Source of the DNA: an uncultured Spongiibacteraceae bacterium
GTDB lineage: Bacteria; Pseudomonadota; Gammaproteobacteria; Pseudomonadales; Dasaniaceae
Assembly (NCBI GenBank): GCA_937969395.1
Contig: CALBVI010000036.1
Coordinates: 1 to 7,682 of the forward strand
DNA: 7,682 nt
Direction of reading: 5' to 3'
Part shown: one piece after another, positions 1 through 5,987 of the stretch
How positions within the stretch are numbered: position 1 is the stretch's first letter
Layout: every line of letters begins with the position of its first letter
Translations under genes and position numbers: made by a program
The notes under the pieces: generated by a model
Told to the model about the DNA's origin: nothing
Databases searched by the model: none
Seen by the model: only the letters and a program-made list of their open reading frames with translations

Positions 1-473
1 TTAGCAGCACTGCCGGTAAAATCATCCAAGGCATGGCCGTATTCAATACAATAGCTAAGCCATTCACCTAAAAATTGATTGAGTTGCGCCTTTTCATCAG
101 CCTGATACATTTTTTCATTCGGGTAATCATATTTCGGCTGAACTTTATGGTGCTTATTAAAACTAATTACTTCCGCCATTTGGGCATCATGGTAGATACG
201 CAATAAAAATGTAGGTCTTGTCATCCAAGGCAATGATGTTTCAAATTCTGTATCGATTGAATACTGGCTAACCTCTAACATGGTCGTATATTTACAGCGT
301 TCTCTAACCTCCATGCAAAAACTGACAGCCTCTCTTCCCGCCAATTCAACACCAAACTCACGTCGATCAACAGATGCCATATTCGGCAATAAGCGCATTA
401 ATCGCACATAATTTGATTCGCACTCAGCATGCTGCCCAGCAAGATCAATCGTATATTTACGTTTTGTCATCAT
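1..473 (-). CDS. yqiB: YqiB-like DUF1249 family protein, C-terminus cut off by window edge
   Basis: The reading frame stays open for 157 codons from ATG at 473 to the window edge without a stop, so the C-terminus is missing. The family has no established biochemical function. It was recognised by its conserved blocks: a leucine-rich start near residues 22-30 (YVRLMRLLP), RIYHDA at 92-97, YDYPN at 115-119, and DEKAQLNQFLGEWL at 126-139, all of which match E. coli YqiB as I remember it. The protein already exceeds the roughly 140 residues of E. coli YqiB, so little is probably lost. No signal peptide or membrane segment is visible, so it is likely cytoplasmic. Two ATG codons are adjacent (473 and 470) and neither has a clear Shine-Dalgarno sequence, so the exact start is open. 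In E. coli this gene lies beside nudF and divergent from tolC. Here it is directly divergent from tolC with no nudF between, which supports the assignment. Confidence 0.9.
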   Translation of the reverse strand, partial: MMTKRKYTIDLAGQHAECESNYVRLMRLLPNMASVDRREFGVELAGREAVSFCMEVRERCKYTTMLEVSQYSIDTEFETSLPWMTRPTFLLRIYHDAQMAEVISFNKHHKVQPKYDYPNEKMYQADEKAQLNQFLGEWLSYCIEYGHALDDFTGSAA

Positions 474-495
474 TTACCACGTTGAAACGTACTAC

Positions 496-507
496 ATTAA
501 CGTTAAT
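496..507. repeat. 12-bp perfect palindrome ATTAACGTTAAT in the yqiB-tolC intergenic region
   Basis: The twelve bases are a perfect inverted repeat centred between 501 and 502. They begin 22 bp upstream of the yqiB start and lie about 180 bp upstream of tolC. Position and symmetry would suit an operator for a dimeric regulator acting on the yqiB promoter. It is also AT-rich enough to be chance, and I do not recognise the regulator. Confidence 0.4.
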
Positions 508-528
508 TATTACTTAACATTACTGCAG

Positions 529-595
529 TTTAGCAGGGTTGGTTTTTACTGTGTTTATAGATCTCATAATTTAGCAGCACAGCTGCTTTTAGTAG
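529..595 (+). repeat. three direct copies of TTTAGYAG upstream of tolC
   Basis: TTTAGCAG occurs at 529-536 and 570-577, and TTTAGTAG at 588-595. The first and third copies extend into a longer similarity (AGGG followed after a few bases by TTTTTA). The copies start 41 and 18 bp apart, all on the same strand, within the non-coding stretch before tolC. They could be regulator-binding sites or the remains of a small duplication. No regulator is recognised. Confidence 0.4.
573..590 (+). other. short hairpin AGCAGC-ACA-GCTGCT followed by TTTT
   Basis: A perfect 6-bp stem with a 3-nt loop (573-587) is followed by a short T run. It resembles a weak terminator or an attenuator-like hairpin. No gene reads into it from the left on the plus strand in this window, so it more likely lies in the tolC promoter region or 5' leader. 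It overlaps the second TTTAGYAG copy. Function is unknown. Confidence 0.3.
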
Positions 596-674
596 GGCTT
601 TTTATGGTAGTTTGTTACACTCTTAGCCCGCATAAATCATCCAAACAGAATACTGACATCTTTCACACCACATA

Positions 675-679
675 AAGGA
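675..679 (+). promoter_or_regulatory. ribosome-binding site deciding the tolC start (AAGGA)
   Basis: AAGGA ends 6 nt before ATG 686 but only 3 nt before the in-frame GTG at 683. The spacing favours ATG 686 as the true start. Confidence 0.65.
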
Positions 680-685
680 TAAGTG

Positions 686-2071
686 ATGAATTTTATACCT
701 CGTCGATACAAGCTCGCCGCTATGCTTTTTGCTTATAGCTGCGTAGCCAGTTCGATTACATACAGCGATACGTTGGCAGACATCTATGAAACTGCCCTTA
801 AAACCGACCCCAATTTAAAAGTGGCTGAAGCTAACTACCGTGCGAATCTGGAAGTTGAGAACCAAGCATTTTCAGCCATGCTGCCGCAAATCAGTGCCAG
901 CGCAACACTCACAAATAGCAACACAGATACGCTCGCTTTATCTACTGGCATAAACACCGCCAGTGATAGCGATAACACTATCTATAACCTCAGCGTGCAA
1001 CAAAATCTATTTGATCTGTCAGTGTGGTTCAACTTTAAACGCGGCAAGGCTGTCAGCAAACAGGCAGAAGCTCAACTAGCTGCAGACCAACAAGACTTAA
1101 TCGTGCGCGTTGCCAGCGCCTATTTTGATGTATTGCGTGCGCAAGATAATCTAGAAGCCTCTAAAGCTGAAGAGCGCGCCACCCAGCGCTCGCTAGAACA
1201 AACTCAACAGCGCTTTGAAGTTGGCCTTATTGCGGTGACTGATGTGCATGAAGCTAGAGCTGTTTACGACTCTACCGTTGTTCAGCGTTTAAGTTTTGAA
1301 GATAGTTTAGGTACGGCATTAGAATCACTCAGCATATTAACCGGCCAAAACCACAACAACCTGTGGCAGCTGAAACAGGATTTCCCCATTATTAATCCAG
1401 CGCCTGCCGTCAGCGACCAGTGGGTAGATTTTGCACTTGAAAACAACTATGCCCTCAAGGCCGCCATTTATAGTATGGAAGCTGCGAAGCAAAATGCAAA
1501 ATCCAAAAAGATGAGCCACGCCCCGACCGTAACCGGCTCTTACAACTACAACGATTCCGAATATGACACTGTGAACAGCATTATTGATTCAGAGATTAAT
1601 ACCAATACTTGGAGTGTTAAGCTCTCAGTACCGCTTTACTCTGGCGGCTCCGCAAGCTCGTCTCGCAGACAAGCTTATGAGCAATACAATGCTGCACTGC
1701 AACAGCAAATCAATACTCAGAGAACGGTGATTCGCGATGCCCGCTCTTCTTACATTACTGTTGCCACTGACGTGCAACGAGTAAACGCTCGCTCACAGTC
1801 TATTGTTTCTGCCAGCAGTGCGCTTGATGCCACTCAGGCAGGATACGAAGTCGGCACTCGCAATATTGTTGATGTGCTAAATGCGCAGCGCTCGCTCTAC
1901 ACAGCACTACGTGATTACGCTAACTCGCGCTATGACTACATCATTAATATGCTAACGCTTAAACAAGCCGCAGGCATGTTAACGCCTAGTGATATTTATG
2001 ATATTTCTAACGATATGGTTGCAGCAGATGCACCTTCAGCGAGCCAATATCAAGAGTATTTAAACCAATAA
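686..2071 (+). CDS. tolC: TolC-family outer membrane efflux channel protein
   Basis: TolC forms the trimeric outer-membrane and periplasmic exit duct used by RND and ABC efflux pumps and by type I secretion. The 461-residue product starts with a basic segment and a hydrophobic stretch (about residues 10-24). Signal peptidase cleavage is plausible after TYS (residue 27), before DTLADIYETAL, a typical mature TolC start. Two homologous outer-membrane-efflux halves are visible. The first carries FEVGLIAVTDVHEARAVYD and the second VGTRNIVDVLNAQRSLY near 390-405. In IVDVLN (D396, N399) the second position is Asn where E. coli TolC has the gate aspartate of IVDVLD. The protein lacks the long disordered C-terminal tail of the E. 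coli protein. It is transcribed alone, divergent from yqiB-like DNA, and ends at the 2127-2152 terminator. No pump gene is adjacent, so its partners must be encoded elsewhere. Confidence 0.96.
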   Translation: MNFIPRRYKLAAMLFAYSCVASSITYSDTLADIYETALKTDPNLKVAEANYRANLEVENQAFSAMLPQISASATLTNSNTDTLALSTGINTASDSDNTIYNLSVQQNLFDLSVWFNFKRGKAVSKQAEAQLAADQQDLIVRVASAYFDVLRAQDNLEASKAEERATQRSLEQTQQRFEVGLIAVTDVHEARAVYDSTVVQRLSFEDSLGTALESLSILTGQNHNNLWQLKQDFPIINPAPAVSDQWVDFALENNYALKAAIYSMEAAKQNAKSKKMSHAPTVTGSYNYNDSEYDTVNSIIDSEINTNTWSVKLSVPLYSGGSASSSRRQAYEQYNAALQQQINTQRTVIRDARSSYITVATDVQRVNARSQSIVSASSALDATQAGYEVGTRNIVDVLNAQRSLYTALRDYANSRYDYIINMLTLKQAAGMLTPSDIYDISNDMVAADAPSASQYQEYLNQ

Positions 2072-2126
2072 GCTCACCGTTAGCATAAGCGCTTAACGTA
2101 AATGATTAGCGTAAATAATAGACACA

Positions 2127-2152
2127 AAAAAGGGGGCTAACGCCCCCTTTTT
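2127..2152. terminator. bidirectional rho-independent terminator between tolC and the dehydrogenase gene
   Basis: A 6-bp GC stem (GGGGGC/GCCCCC, 2132-2137 with 2142-2147) closes a TAAC loop. It is flanked by an A run on the left and a T run on the right, which pair to extend the stem. The symmetry gives a U tract on both strands, so it should end tolC rightward and the dehydrogenase transcript leftward. Confidence 0.92.
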
Positions 2153-2181
2153 ATTGCTCGCTATCTTAGCCTAGCATCAAC

Positions 2182-3585
2182 TTAGTCTAGAACCTTGCCC
2201 GGATTCATAATACCTTTAGGGTCAAAGATCTGCTTAATCTGGCGCATCAAGGCAATTTCTCCCTCGCTCTTACAGTACGGAAGATATGCTTTCTTCAGTA
2301 AGCCAACACCATGCTCTGCAGAGACACTACCTTTATAGCGCTCAACAATCTCAAATAACCATTTGTTAACATGACCACAGCGCTCGAAGAACTCTTCTTT
2401 CGCCATAGCATCAGGCTTTAAGATATTAAGGTGCAAGTTACCATCACCGATGTGACCATACCAAACCACTTCAAAGTCAGGATAGTTTTCTACTACCACT
2501 GACTCAACTTCGTTTAAGAAGCCTGGCACCTTAGAAATAACCGTTGATACGTCATTTTTATAAGGTGTCCACTGAGCGATAGTCTCAGAAATATCTTCAC
2601 GTAAACGCCATAGGTTCTGTTGCTGCTCAATGCTCTGACTCATAGTACCGTCAAGCACCCAGCCTTCTTCCATGCATTTCTCAAACAACTCCATCGCTAG
2701 CGCTTCAGTTGCTTCGCTCTCGTTTTCAAATTCTAACAAGGCATAGTATTCAGCTTCTGTCTCAAACGGGCGCTGCAAACCAGCATGATCAACCACTTTT
2801 TGTAATGCGCGCTCTGAGAAGAACTCAAAAGCGGTCAAATCAAGCTCACTTTGGAATGTATTCAATACACCCATAATCGCTTCAAACTCAGGAACACCCA
2901 ATACCAATACAGTCAGGTTATGCGGTGCACGTGTCAGGTTCATCGTGGCATCAACCACAAAACCCAAAGTACCTTCGCCACCAATAAACAGCTGACGCAT
3001 ATCGTAGCCAGAGTTGTTTTTCTTCAAGCCGTGGTTAAGTTCAAGAATTTCACCAGCACCGGTCACAACTGTTAAACCCGCGACCCAGTCACGCGTCATG
3101 CCGTATTTGATAACCTTGATACCGCCCGCATTGGTGCTGATGTTGCCGCCAATTTGGCTAGAACCACTAGAGGCGAAGTCTACCGGGTAAAATAAACCCT
3201 GCTCTTCCGCATAAGTCTGTAACTGCTCAGTGATAACACCAGCACCACACTTAACAGTACGGTCGATAGCATTAAACTCTGAGATTTGATTCATATAGTC
3301 AAAGGAAACGACGAGCTCACCATTGGCAGCCATGGCGCCACCCGATAAACCAGTACGACCGCCAGAAGGAACCAAGGCAATTTCATGCTCATTGGCAAGC
3401 TTAACAATCGCTTGAACTTCTTCGACTGAACGAGGAAAAACAATCGCCGCAGGATTAGGCTCGTGTACTTTGGTCCAATCTTTACCAAATGTCTCTAATG
3501 ATTCAGCGTCCAAACGCACCTTGTCTTCACCAACAATCGCTTTTAATTGGCTAATAACAGCATCTGACAATACAACATCACTCAT
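2182..3585 (-). CDS. d2hgdh: FAD-linked D-2-hydroxyglutarate dehydrogenase
   Basis: Predicted to oxidise D-2-hydroxyglutarate to 2-oxoglutarate, passing electrons from FAD probably to electron-transfer flavoprotein; likely cytoplasmic. The 467-residue protein has an N-terminal FAD-binding domain of the PCMH/VAO type, with PSGGRTGLSGG at 73-83, SSQIGGN at 142-148, NAGG at 152-155 and GGEGTLG at 202-208. The C-terminal FAD-oxidase domain has GHIGDGNLHLN at 377-387 and SAEHGVG at 422-428. H378, H385 and E424 correspond to the zinc ligands, and N387 and H425 to active-site residues, of human D2HGDH. The open frame begins at 3609, but an AGAGGGA site at 3593-3599 lies inside that extension and fits ATG 3585. 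Divergence from serA strongly favours this activity over glycolate oxidase GlcD or D-lactate dehydrogenase, which share the same fold. Confidence 0.9.
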   Translation of the reverse strand: MSDVVLSDAVISQLKAIVGEDKVRLDAESLETFGKDWTKVHEPNPAAIVFPRSVEEVQAIVKLANEHEIALVPSGGRTGLSGGAMAANGELVVSFDYMNQISEFNAIDRTVKCGAGVITEQLQTYAEEQGLFYPVDFASSGSSQIGGNISTNAGGIKVIKYGMTRDWVAGLTVVTGAGEILELNHGLKKNNSGYDMRQLFIGGEGTLGFVVDATMNLTRAPHNLTVLVLGVPEFEAIMGVLNTFQSELDLTAFEFFSERALQKVVDHAGLQRPFETEAEYYALLEFENESEATEALAMELFEKCMEEGWVLDGTMSQSIEQQQNLWRLREDISETIAQWTPYKNDVSTVISKVPGFLNEVESVVVENYPDFEVVWYGHIGDGNLHLNILKPDAMAKEEFFERCGHVNKWLFEIVERYKGSVSAEHGVGLLKKAYLPYCKSEGEIALMRQIKQIFDPKGIMNPGKVLD

Positions 3586-3592
3586 GTAGGGT

Positions 3593-3599
3593 TCCCTCT
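3593..3599 (-). promoter_or_regulatory. ribosome-binding site deciding the dehydrogenase start (AGAGGGA)
   Basis: On the minus strand AGAGGG ends 8 nt before ATG 3585. A start at 3609 would place this site inside the coding sequence, so the shorter protein is preferred. Confidence 0.75.
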
Positions 3600-3613
3600 G
3601 TAAATTCAAATAA

Positions 3614-3641
3614 TTTATATAGATAGTTAATTTGAGCTAAA
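3614..3641 (-). promoter_or_regulatory. candidate sigma-70 promoter for the dehydrogenase gene
   Basis: On the minus strand a good -10 (TATAAA, 3619-3614) sits 16 bp from a poor -35 (TTTAGC, 3641-3636). A start of transcription near 3607 would leave a leader of about 20 nt that includes the ribosome-binding site. The weak -35 suggests either low activity or dependence on an activator. Confidence 0.4.
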
Positions 3642-3655
3642 TAATGCCCGCTCAA
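3632..3655. promoter_or_regulatory. inverted repeat TTGAGC-N12-GCTCAA, possible operator between d2hgdh and serA
   Basis: Two perfect 6-bp arms (3632-3637 and 3650-3655) lie 18 bp centre to centre, about two helical turns apart, as for a dimeric regulator. One arm overlaps the candidate -35 of the dehydrogenase promoter, so a bound protein could repress or activate that gene. The serA promoter lies about 57 bp away. The binding protein is not recognised. Confidence 0.4.
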
Positions 3656-3711
3656 GCTAGTTTTGCTTAAGTCAGAAGATAGCTACTGTGATTTGTTTAC
3701 TAGATACTCAA

Positions 3712-3741
3712 TCGAGGCTAGCGAAAAAAGGCGGCTATGAT
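3712..3741 (+). promoter_or_regulatory. candidate sigma-70 promoter for serA
   Basis: A good -10, TATGAT (3736-3741), lies 18 bp downstream of a weak -35, TCGAGG (3712-3717). Transcription would begin near 3748, giving a leader of about 50 nt before ATG 3798. The call rests mainly on the -10. Confidence 0.45.
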
Positions 3742-3784
3742 ACCATACGCGGCTTCGCGAACCAGCCGTAATATTTGGCACTTT

Positions 3785-3788
3785 GGAG
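3785..3788 (+). promoter_or_regulatory. ribosome-binding site deciding the serA start (GGAG)
   Basis: GGAG ends 9 nt before ATG 3798. It overlaps the alternative upstream TTG start at 3783, which makes that start unlikely. The ATG start also gives an N-terminus (MAKTSLDKSKIKFLL) matching E. coli SerA. Confidence 0.8.
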
Positions 3789-3797
3789 CTATCCACC

Positions 3798-5027
3798 ATG
3801 GCAAAAACATCTCTCGATAAAAGCAAAATCAAATTCCTGCTACTTGAAGGCGTTCACCCATCAGCTATCGAGACATTAAAAGCGGCCGGTTACAGCAATA
3901 TCGTAACCTACCCCAAAGCTTTGCCAGAAGATCAGCTTAAAGCAGAAATAGCCGATGCGCACTTTGTCGGTATCCGTTCGCGCACCCAATTAACAGCTGA
4001 GGTATTTGCCTGCGCGAATAAGCTCATCGCTATTGGCTGCTTTTGTATTGGCACCAATCAGGTCAATCTTGAGGCGGCTACTGAGCACGGCGTGGTTGTT
4101 TTCAACGCACCGTTTTCTAATACCCGTAGCGTTGCTGAACTCGTTATTGCCGAAGCCATTTTATTACTTCGCGGCGTTGCTGAGAAAAATGCCCTCGCCC
4201 ACAAAGGTGTTTGGCAGAAATCAGCTAATGGCTCTTTTGAAATTCGTGGAAAAATTCTGGGCCTAATTGGCTACGGTAGTATCGGTATGCAACTAGGCGT
4301 TATTGCTGAGTCACTAGGCATGCAAGTCATGTTTTATGATGTCGTCAGTAAATTACCTCTAGGAAATGCCGCGCAGGTTGGCAGCTTAGCGGAGCTGTTA
4401 AGCAAAGCAGACATTATTAGCCTTCATGTGCCAGAAACTGCAGCCACTAAAAATATGATTGGCGCACAGGAACTTGCTCTAACTAAGAAGCATGCCATTC
4501 TGATCAATGCATCCCGCGGCACTGTTGTTGATATTGATGCATTAGCTGCATCGCTCGAATCGGGCCACTTAGCTGGCGCGGCGATTGACGTATTTCCTAC
4601 TGAACCACGCTCAAACGACGATGAATTTATTTCACCGCTGCGTAAGTTTGATAATGTATTCTTAACACCGCACATCGGCGGCAGCACCATGGAAGCCCAA
4701 GAAAACATTGGTTTAGAAGTTGCCGAAAAACTAGCGCGCTATAGTGACAACGGTACATCTATTTCTTCGGTTAACTTCCCTGAAGTTGCACTACCAGCAC
4801 ATACTGATATGCACCGCTTGTTACATACACATCGCAATATTCCCGGTGTACTGTCTTCAATCAACCAAATTTTTGCCGAGAACAATATTAATATTCTCGC
4901 CCAATATCTACAGACCAATGAAAACATTGGTTATGTTGTTATTGATGTTGATGCTGAATACAGTGAGATTGCACTGCAAAAATTAAATACTGTTGAAGGC
5001 ACTATTCGTTGCCGGGTACTTTTTTAA
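3798..5027 (+). CDS. serA: D-3-phosphoglycerate dehydrogenase
   Basis: SerA oxidises 3-phosphoglycerate to 3-phosphohydroxypyruvate with NAD+, the first committed step of L-serine synthesis in the cytoplasm. E. coli and Pseudomonas enzymes can also reduce 2-oxoglutarate to D-2-hydroxyglutarate. The 409-residue product aligns along its length with the 410-residue E. coli enzyme as I recall it. The Rossmann nucleotide loop GYGSIG is at 158-163, and the catalytic R240, E269 and H292 fall at the E. coli positions. The C-terminal ACT domain (about 335-409) keeps the serine-binding residues as H345, N347 and N365, shifted one place by a one-residue insertion. This suggests end-product inhibition by serine. 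The long open frame starts at TTG 3783, but ATG 3798 has the better ribosome site and the conserved N-terminus. It is divergent from the D-2-hydroxyglutarate dehydrogenase gene and ends at its own terminator. Confidence 0.98.
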   Translation: MAKTSLDKSKIKFLLLEGVHPSAIETLKAAGYSNIVTYPKALPEDQLKAEIADAHFVGIRSRTQLTAEVFACANKLIAIGCFCIGTNQVNLEAATEHGVVVFNAPFSNTRSVAELVIAEAILLLRGVAEKNALAHKGVWQKSANGSFEIRGKILGLIGYGSIGMQLGVIAESLGMQVMFYDVVSKLPLGNAAQVGSLAELLSKADIISLHVPETAATKNMIGAQELALTKKHAILINASRGTVVDIDALAASLESGHLAGAAIDVFPTEPRSNDDEFISPLRKFDNVFLTPHIGGSTMEAQENIGLEVAEKLARYSDNGTSISSVNFPEVALPAHTDMHRLLHTHRNIPGVLSSINQIFAENNINILAQYLQTNENIGYVVIDVDAEYSEIALQKLNTVEGTIRCRVLF

Positions 5028-5046
5028 TAAAAAACATCACTGCATT

Positions 5047-5085
5047 AAAAATGCCGACTTAGTCCTGCTAAGTCGGCATTTTTTT
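5047..5085 (+). terminator. rho-independent terminator of serA
   Basis: A perfect 12-bp stem (5051-5062 with 5068-5079) encloses the loop TCCTG and is followed by a run of seven T (5079-5085). It begins about 20 nt after the serA stop. The stem core CCGACTTAG/CTAAGTCGG nearly recurs in the terminator at 5842-5895. Confidence 0.95.
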
Positions 5086-5167
5086 CCTCTATTTTATTAA
5101 AGCACTCAAGCGTTTCTCCTTATTTAGTACAAATTCTTAAATTAAATTCTCAATATCGCACTTATTG

Positions 5168-5195
5168 TTGAATTGACTCTAAAAAACGGCACAAT
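5168..5195 (+). promoter_or_regulatory. weak candidate promoter for the cytochrome b561 gene
   Basis: TTGAAT (5168-5173) is followed after 16 bp by CACAAT (5190-5195), each matching four of six consensus bases. A nearby TTGACT at 5173-5178 is a better -35 but has no -10 at proper spacing. The rest of the 5086-5231 gap shows nothing else I can support. Confidence 0.25.
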
Positions 5196-5231
5196 AGCGA
5201 AACATCAATAATCACTTTTGAAAATACGCTT

Positions 5232-5816
5232 ATGTTAAAAAACACAGCAACTAGTTACGGTAGCGTCGCCAAGTGGTTACATTGGCTAGTGGCTTTATGT
5301 TTTCTTATTGCCTACGTCGTTATTTATTACAAAATTTGGTTTCTTGAGCGCGGCGACGCATTGTATAGACCCAGCTTTCAAATCCATGTCACCGTGGGGA
5401 TGAGTGTTTTAGTTTGGGCCTCGTTACGACTTTGGTGGCGCCTGACTAACCCACAACCAAAACATCCACCTATGCCGAATTGGCAAATTCAAAGCTCACA
5501 TTGGATGCACTGGATTTTGTACTTCTTTATGTTCGCTATGCCAATTTCCGGCTGGCTAGGCTATGGCGGCTCTGCCAACTTTATACTCTTTGAAGTGCCA
5601 TCCTTTCGAAACTCGATCATCGGCCAATCTCTTTTAGAACTAACCGGCCAGACTTGGAAAGAGTGGGAAGTTCCTTGGGATTATTTCCACAAGAAAATTA
5701 GTGGCGCATGGATTCTATGGATATTCATTGTCATTCATGCGGGTGCCGCGTTTTATCATCACTTTGTACAAAAAGACGAAGTCTTAAAACGCATGTTACC
5801 GGGAAAATCTGAATAA
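5232..5816 (+). CDS. cytochrome b561 family diheme membrane protein (CybB/YodB/YceJ type)
   Basis: A 194-residue inner-membrane protein of the prokaryotic cytochrome b561 family, which binds two b hemes within a four-helix bundle and transfers electrons, in E. coli CybB from quinol or to superoxide. Four hydrophobic segments lie at about 15-35, 50-70, 90-110 and 158-178. Likely heme-ligand histidines are H17 (KWLHWL), H52 (FQIHVTVG), H153 (YFHKK) and H169 (VIHAGAAFYHHF). H90/H93 in SSHWMHW and H176/H177 are further conserved family histidines. The length is slightly above the E. coli protein, mostly from the long loop before the last helix. No clear Shine-Dalgarno sequence precedes ATG 5232, but the start puts the first helix at the family's usual distance. 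It is a single-gene unit between two terminators. The physiological donor and acceptor cannot be read from the sequence. Confidence 0.92.
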   Translation: MLKNTATSYGSVAKWLHWLVALCFLIAYVVIYYKIWFLERGDALYRPSFQIHVTVGMSVLVWASLRLWWRLTNPQPKHPPMPNWQIQSSHWMHWILYFFMFAMPISGWLGYGGSANFILFEVPSFRNSIIGQSLLELTGQTWKEWEVPWDYFHKKISGAWILWIFIVIHAGAAFYHHFVQKDEVLKRMLPGKSE

Positions 5817-5841
5817 TCATTATTGCCACATGCCAATAATG

Positions 5842-5895
5842 GCAGCCATAAAAAAACCGACTCAGTAATTCTAAGTCGGTTTTTTTTATGGCTGC
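5842..5895. terminator. long bidirectional terminator between cytochrome b561 and DUF3750 genes
   Basis: Arms of 24-25 nt (5842-5865 and 5871-5895) pair almost perfectly around a TAATT loop, with one mismatch (C5863/A5873) and one extra T in the T run. From the outside in the arms are GCAGCCAT, seven A, then CCGACTCAG; the other arm mirrors this with eight T. Because the A and T runs face each other, either strand gives a hairpin followed by U residues, which suits the two convergent genes. The 92 bases from 5896 to 5987 hold nothing else I can identify. Confidence 0.93.
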
Positions 5896-5987
5896 GTGTT
5901 TTCGATCTTGCAGCTATTTCTTTATTTGCCTCTTCACAGTAAGCCGTTGCTTCAAACACAACACACTCACGGCTAATCCCTTAATCA

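Noticed and set aside
1..580. Exact 10-base repeat TTAGCAGCAC at 1-10 and 571-580
   Set aside because: One copy is inside the yqiB-like coding sequence and only ten bases match; chance is a sufficient explanation.
2086..2095. Palindrome TAAGCGCTTA after tolC
   Set aside because: It is short, without a T run, and lies just before a much stronger terminator; no promoter is nearby for it to regulate.
2851..3075. Plus-strand open frame of 74 codons
   Set aside because: It lies entirely antisense inside the well-supported dehydrogenase gene and its translation has no recognisable domain.
3742..3797. Possible serine or other riboswitch in the serA leader
   Set aside because: The leader is only about 50 nt, contains no known aptamer features, and its hairpins are too short.
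4006..4986. Several overlapping open frames on both strands within this stretch
   Set aside because: All are shadows of serA, whose frame is conserved throughout including catalytic and ACT-domain residues.
5232..5816. Cytochrome b561 as electron acceptor for the D-2-hydroxyglutarate dehydrogenase
   Set aside because: The two genes are separated by serA and a strong terminator and are on opposite strands; the family's known acceptor is electron-transfer flavoprotein.
5759..5959. Minus-strand open frame of 66 codons between the DUF3750 and cytochrome b561 genes
   Set aside because: It reads through the whole 5842-5895 terminator and into the end of the cytochrome gene, has no ribosome-binding site I can see and resembles no family.
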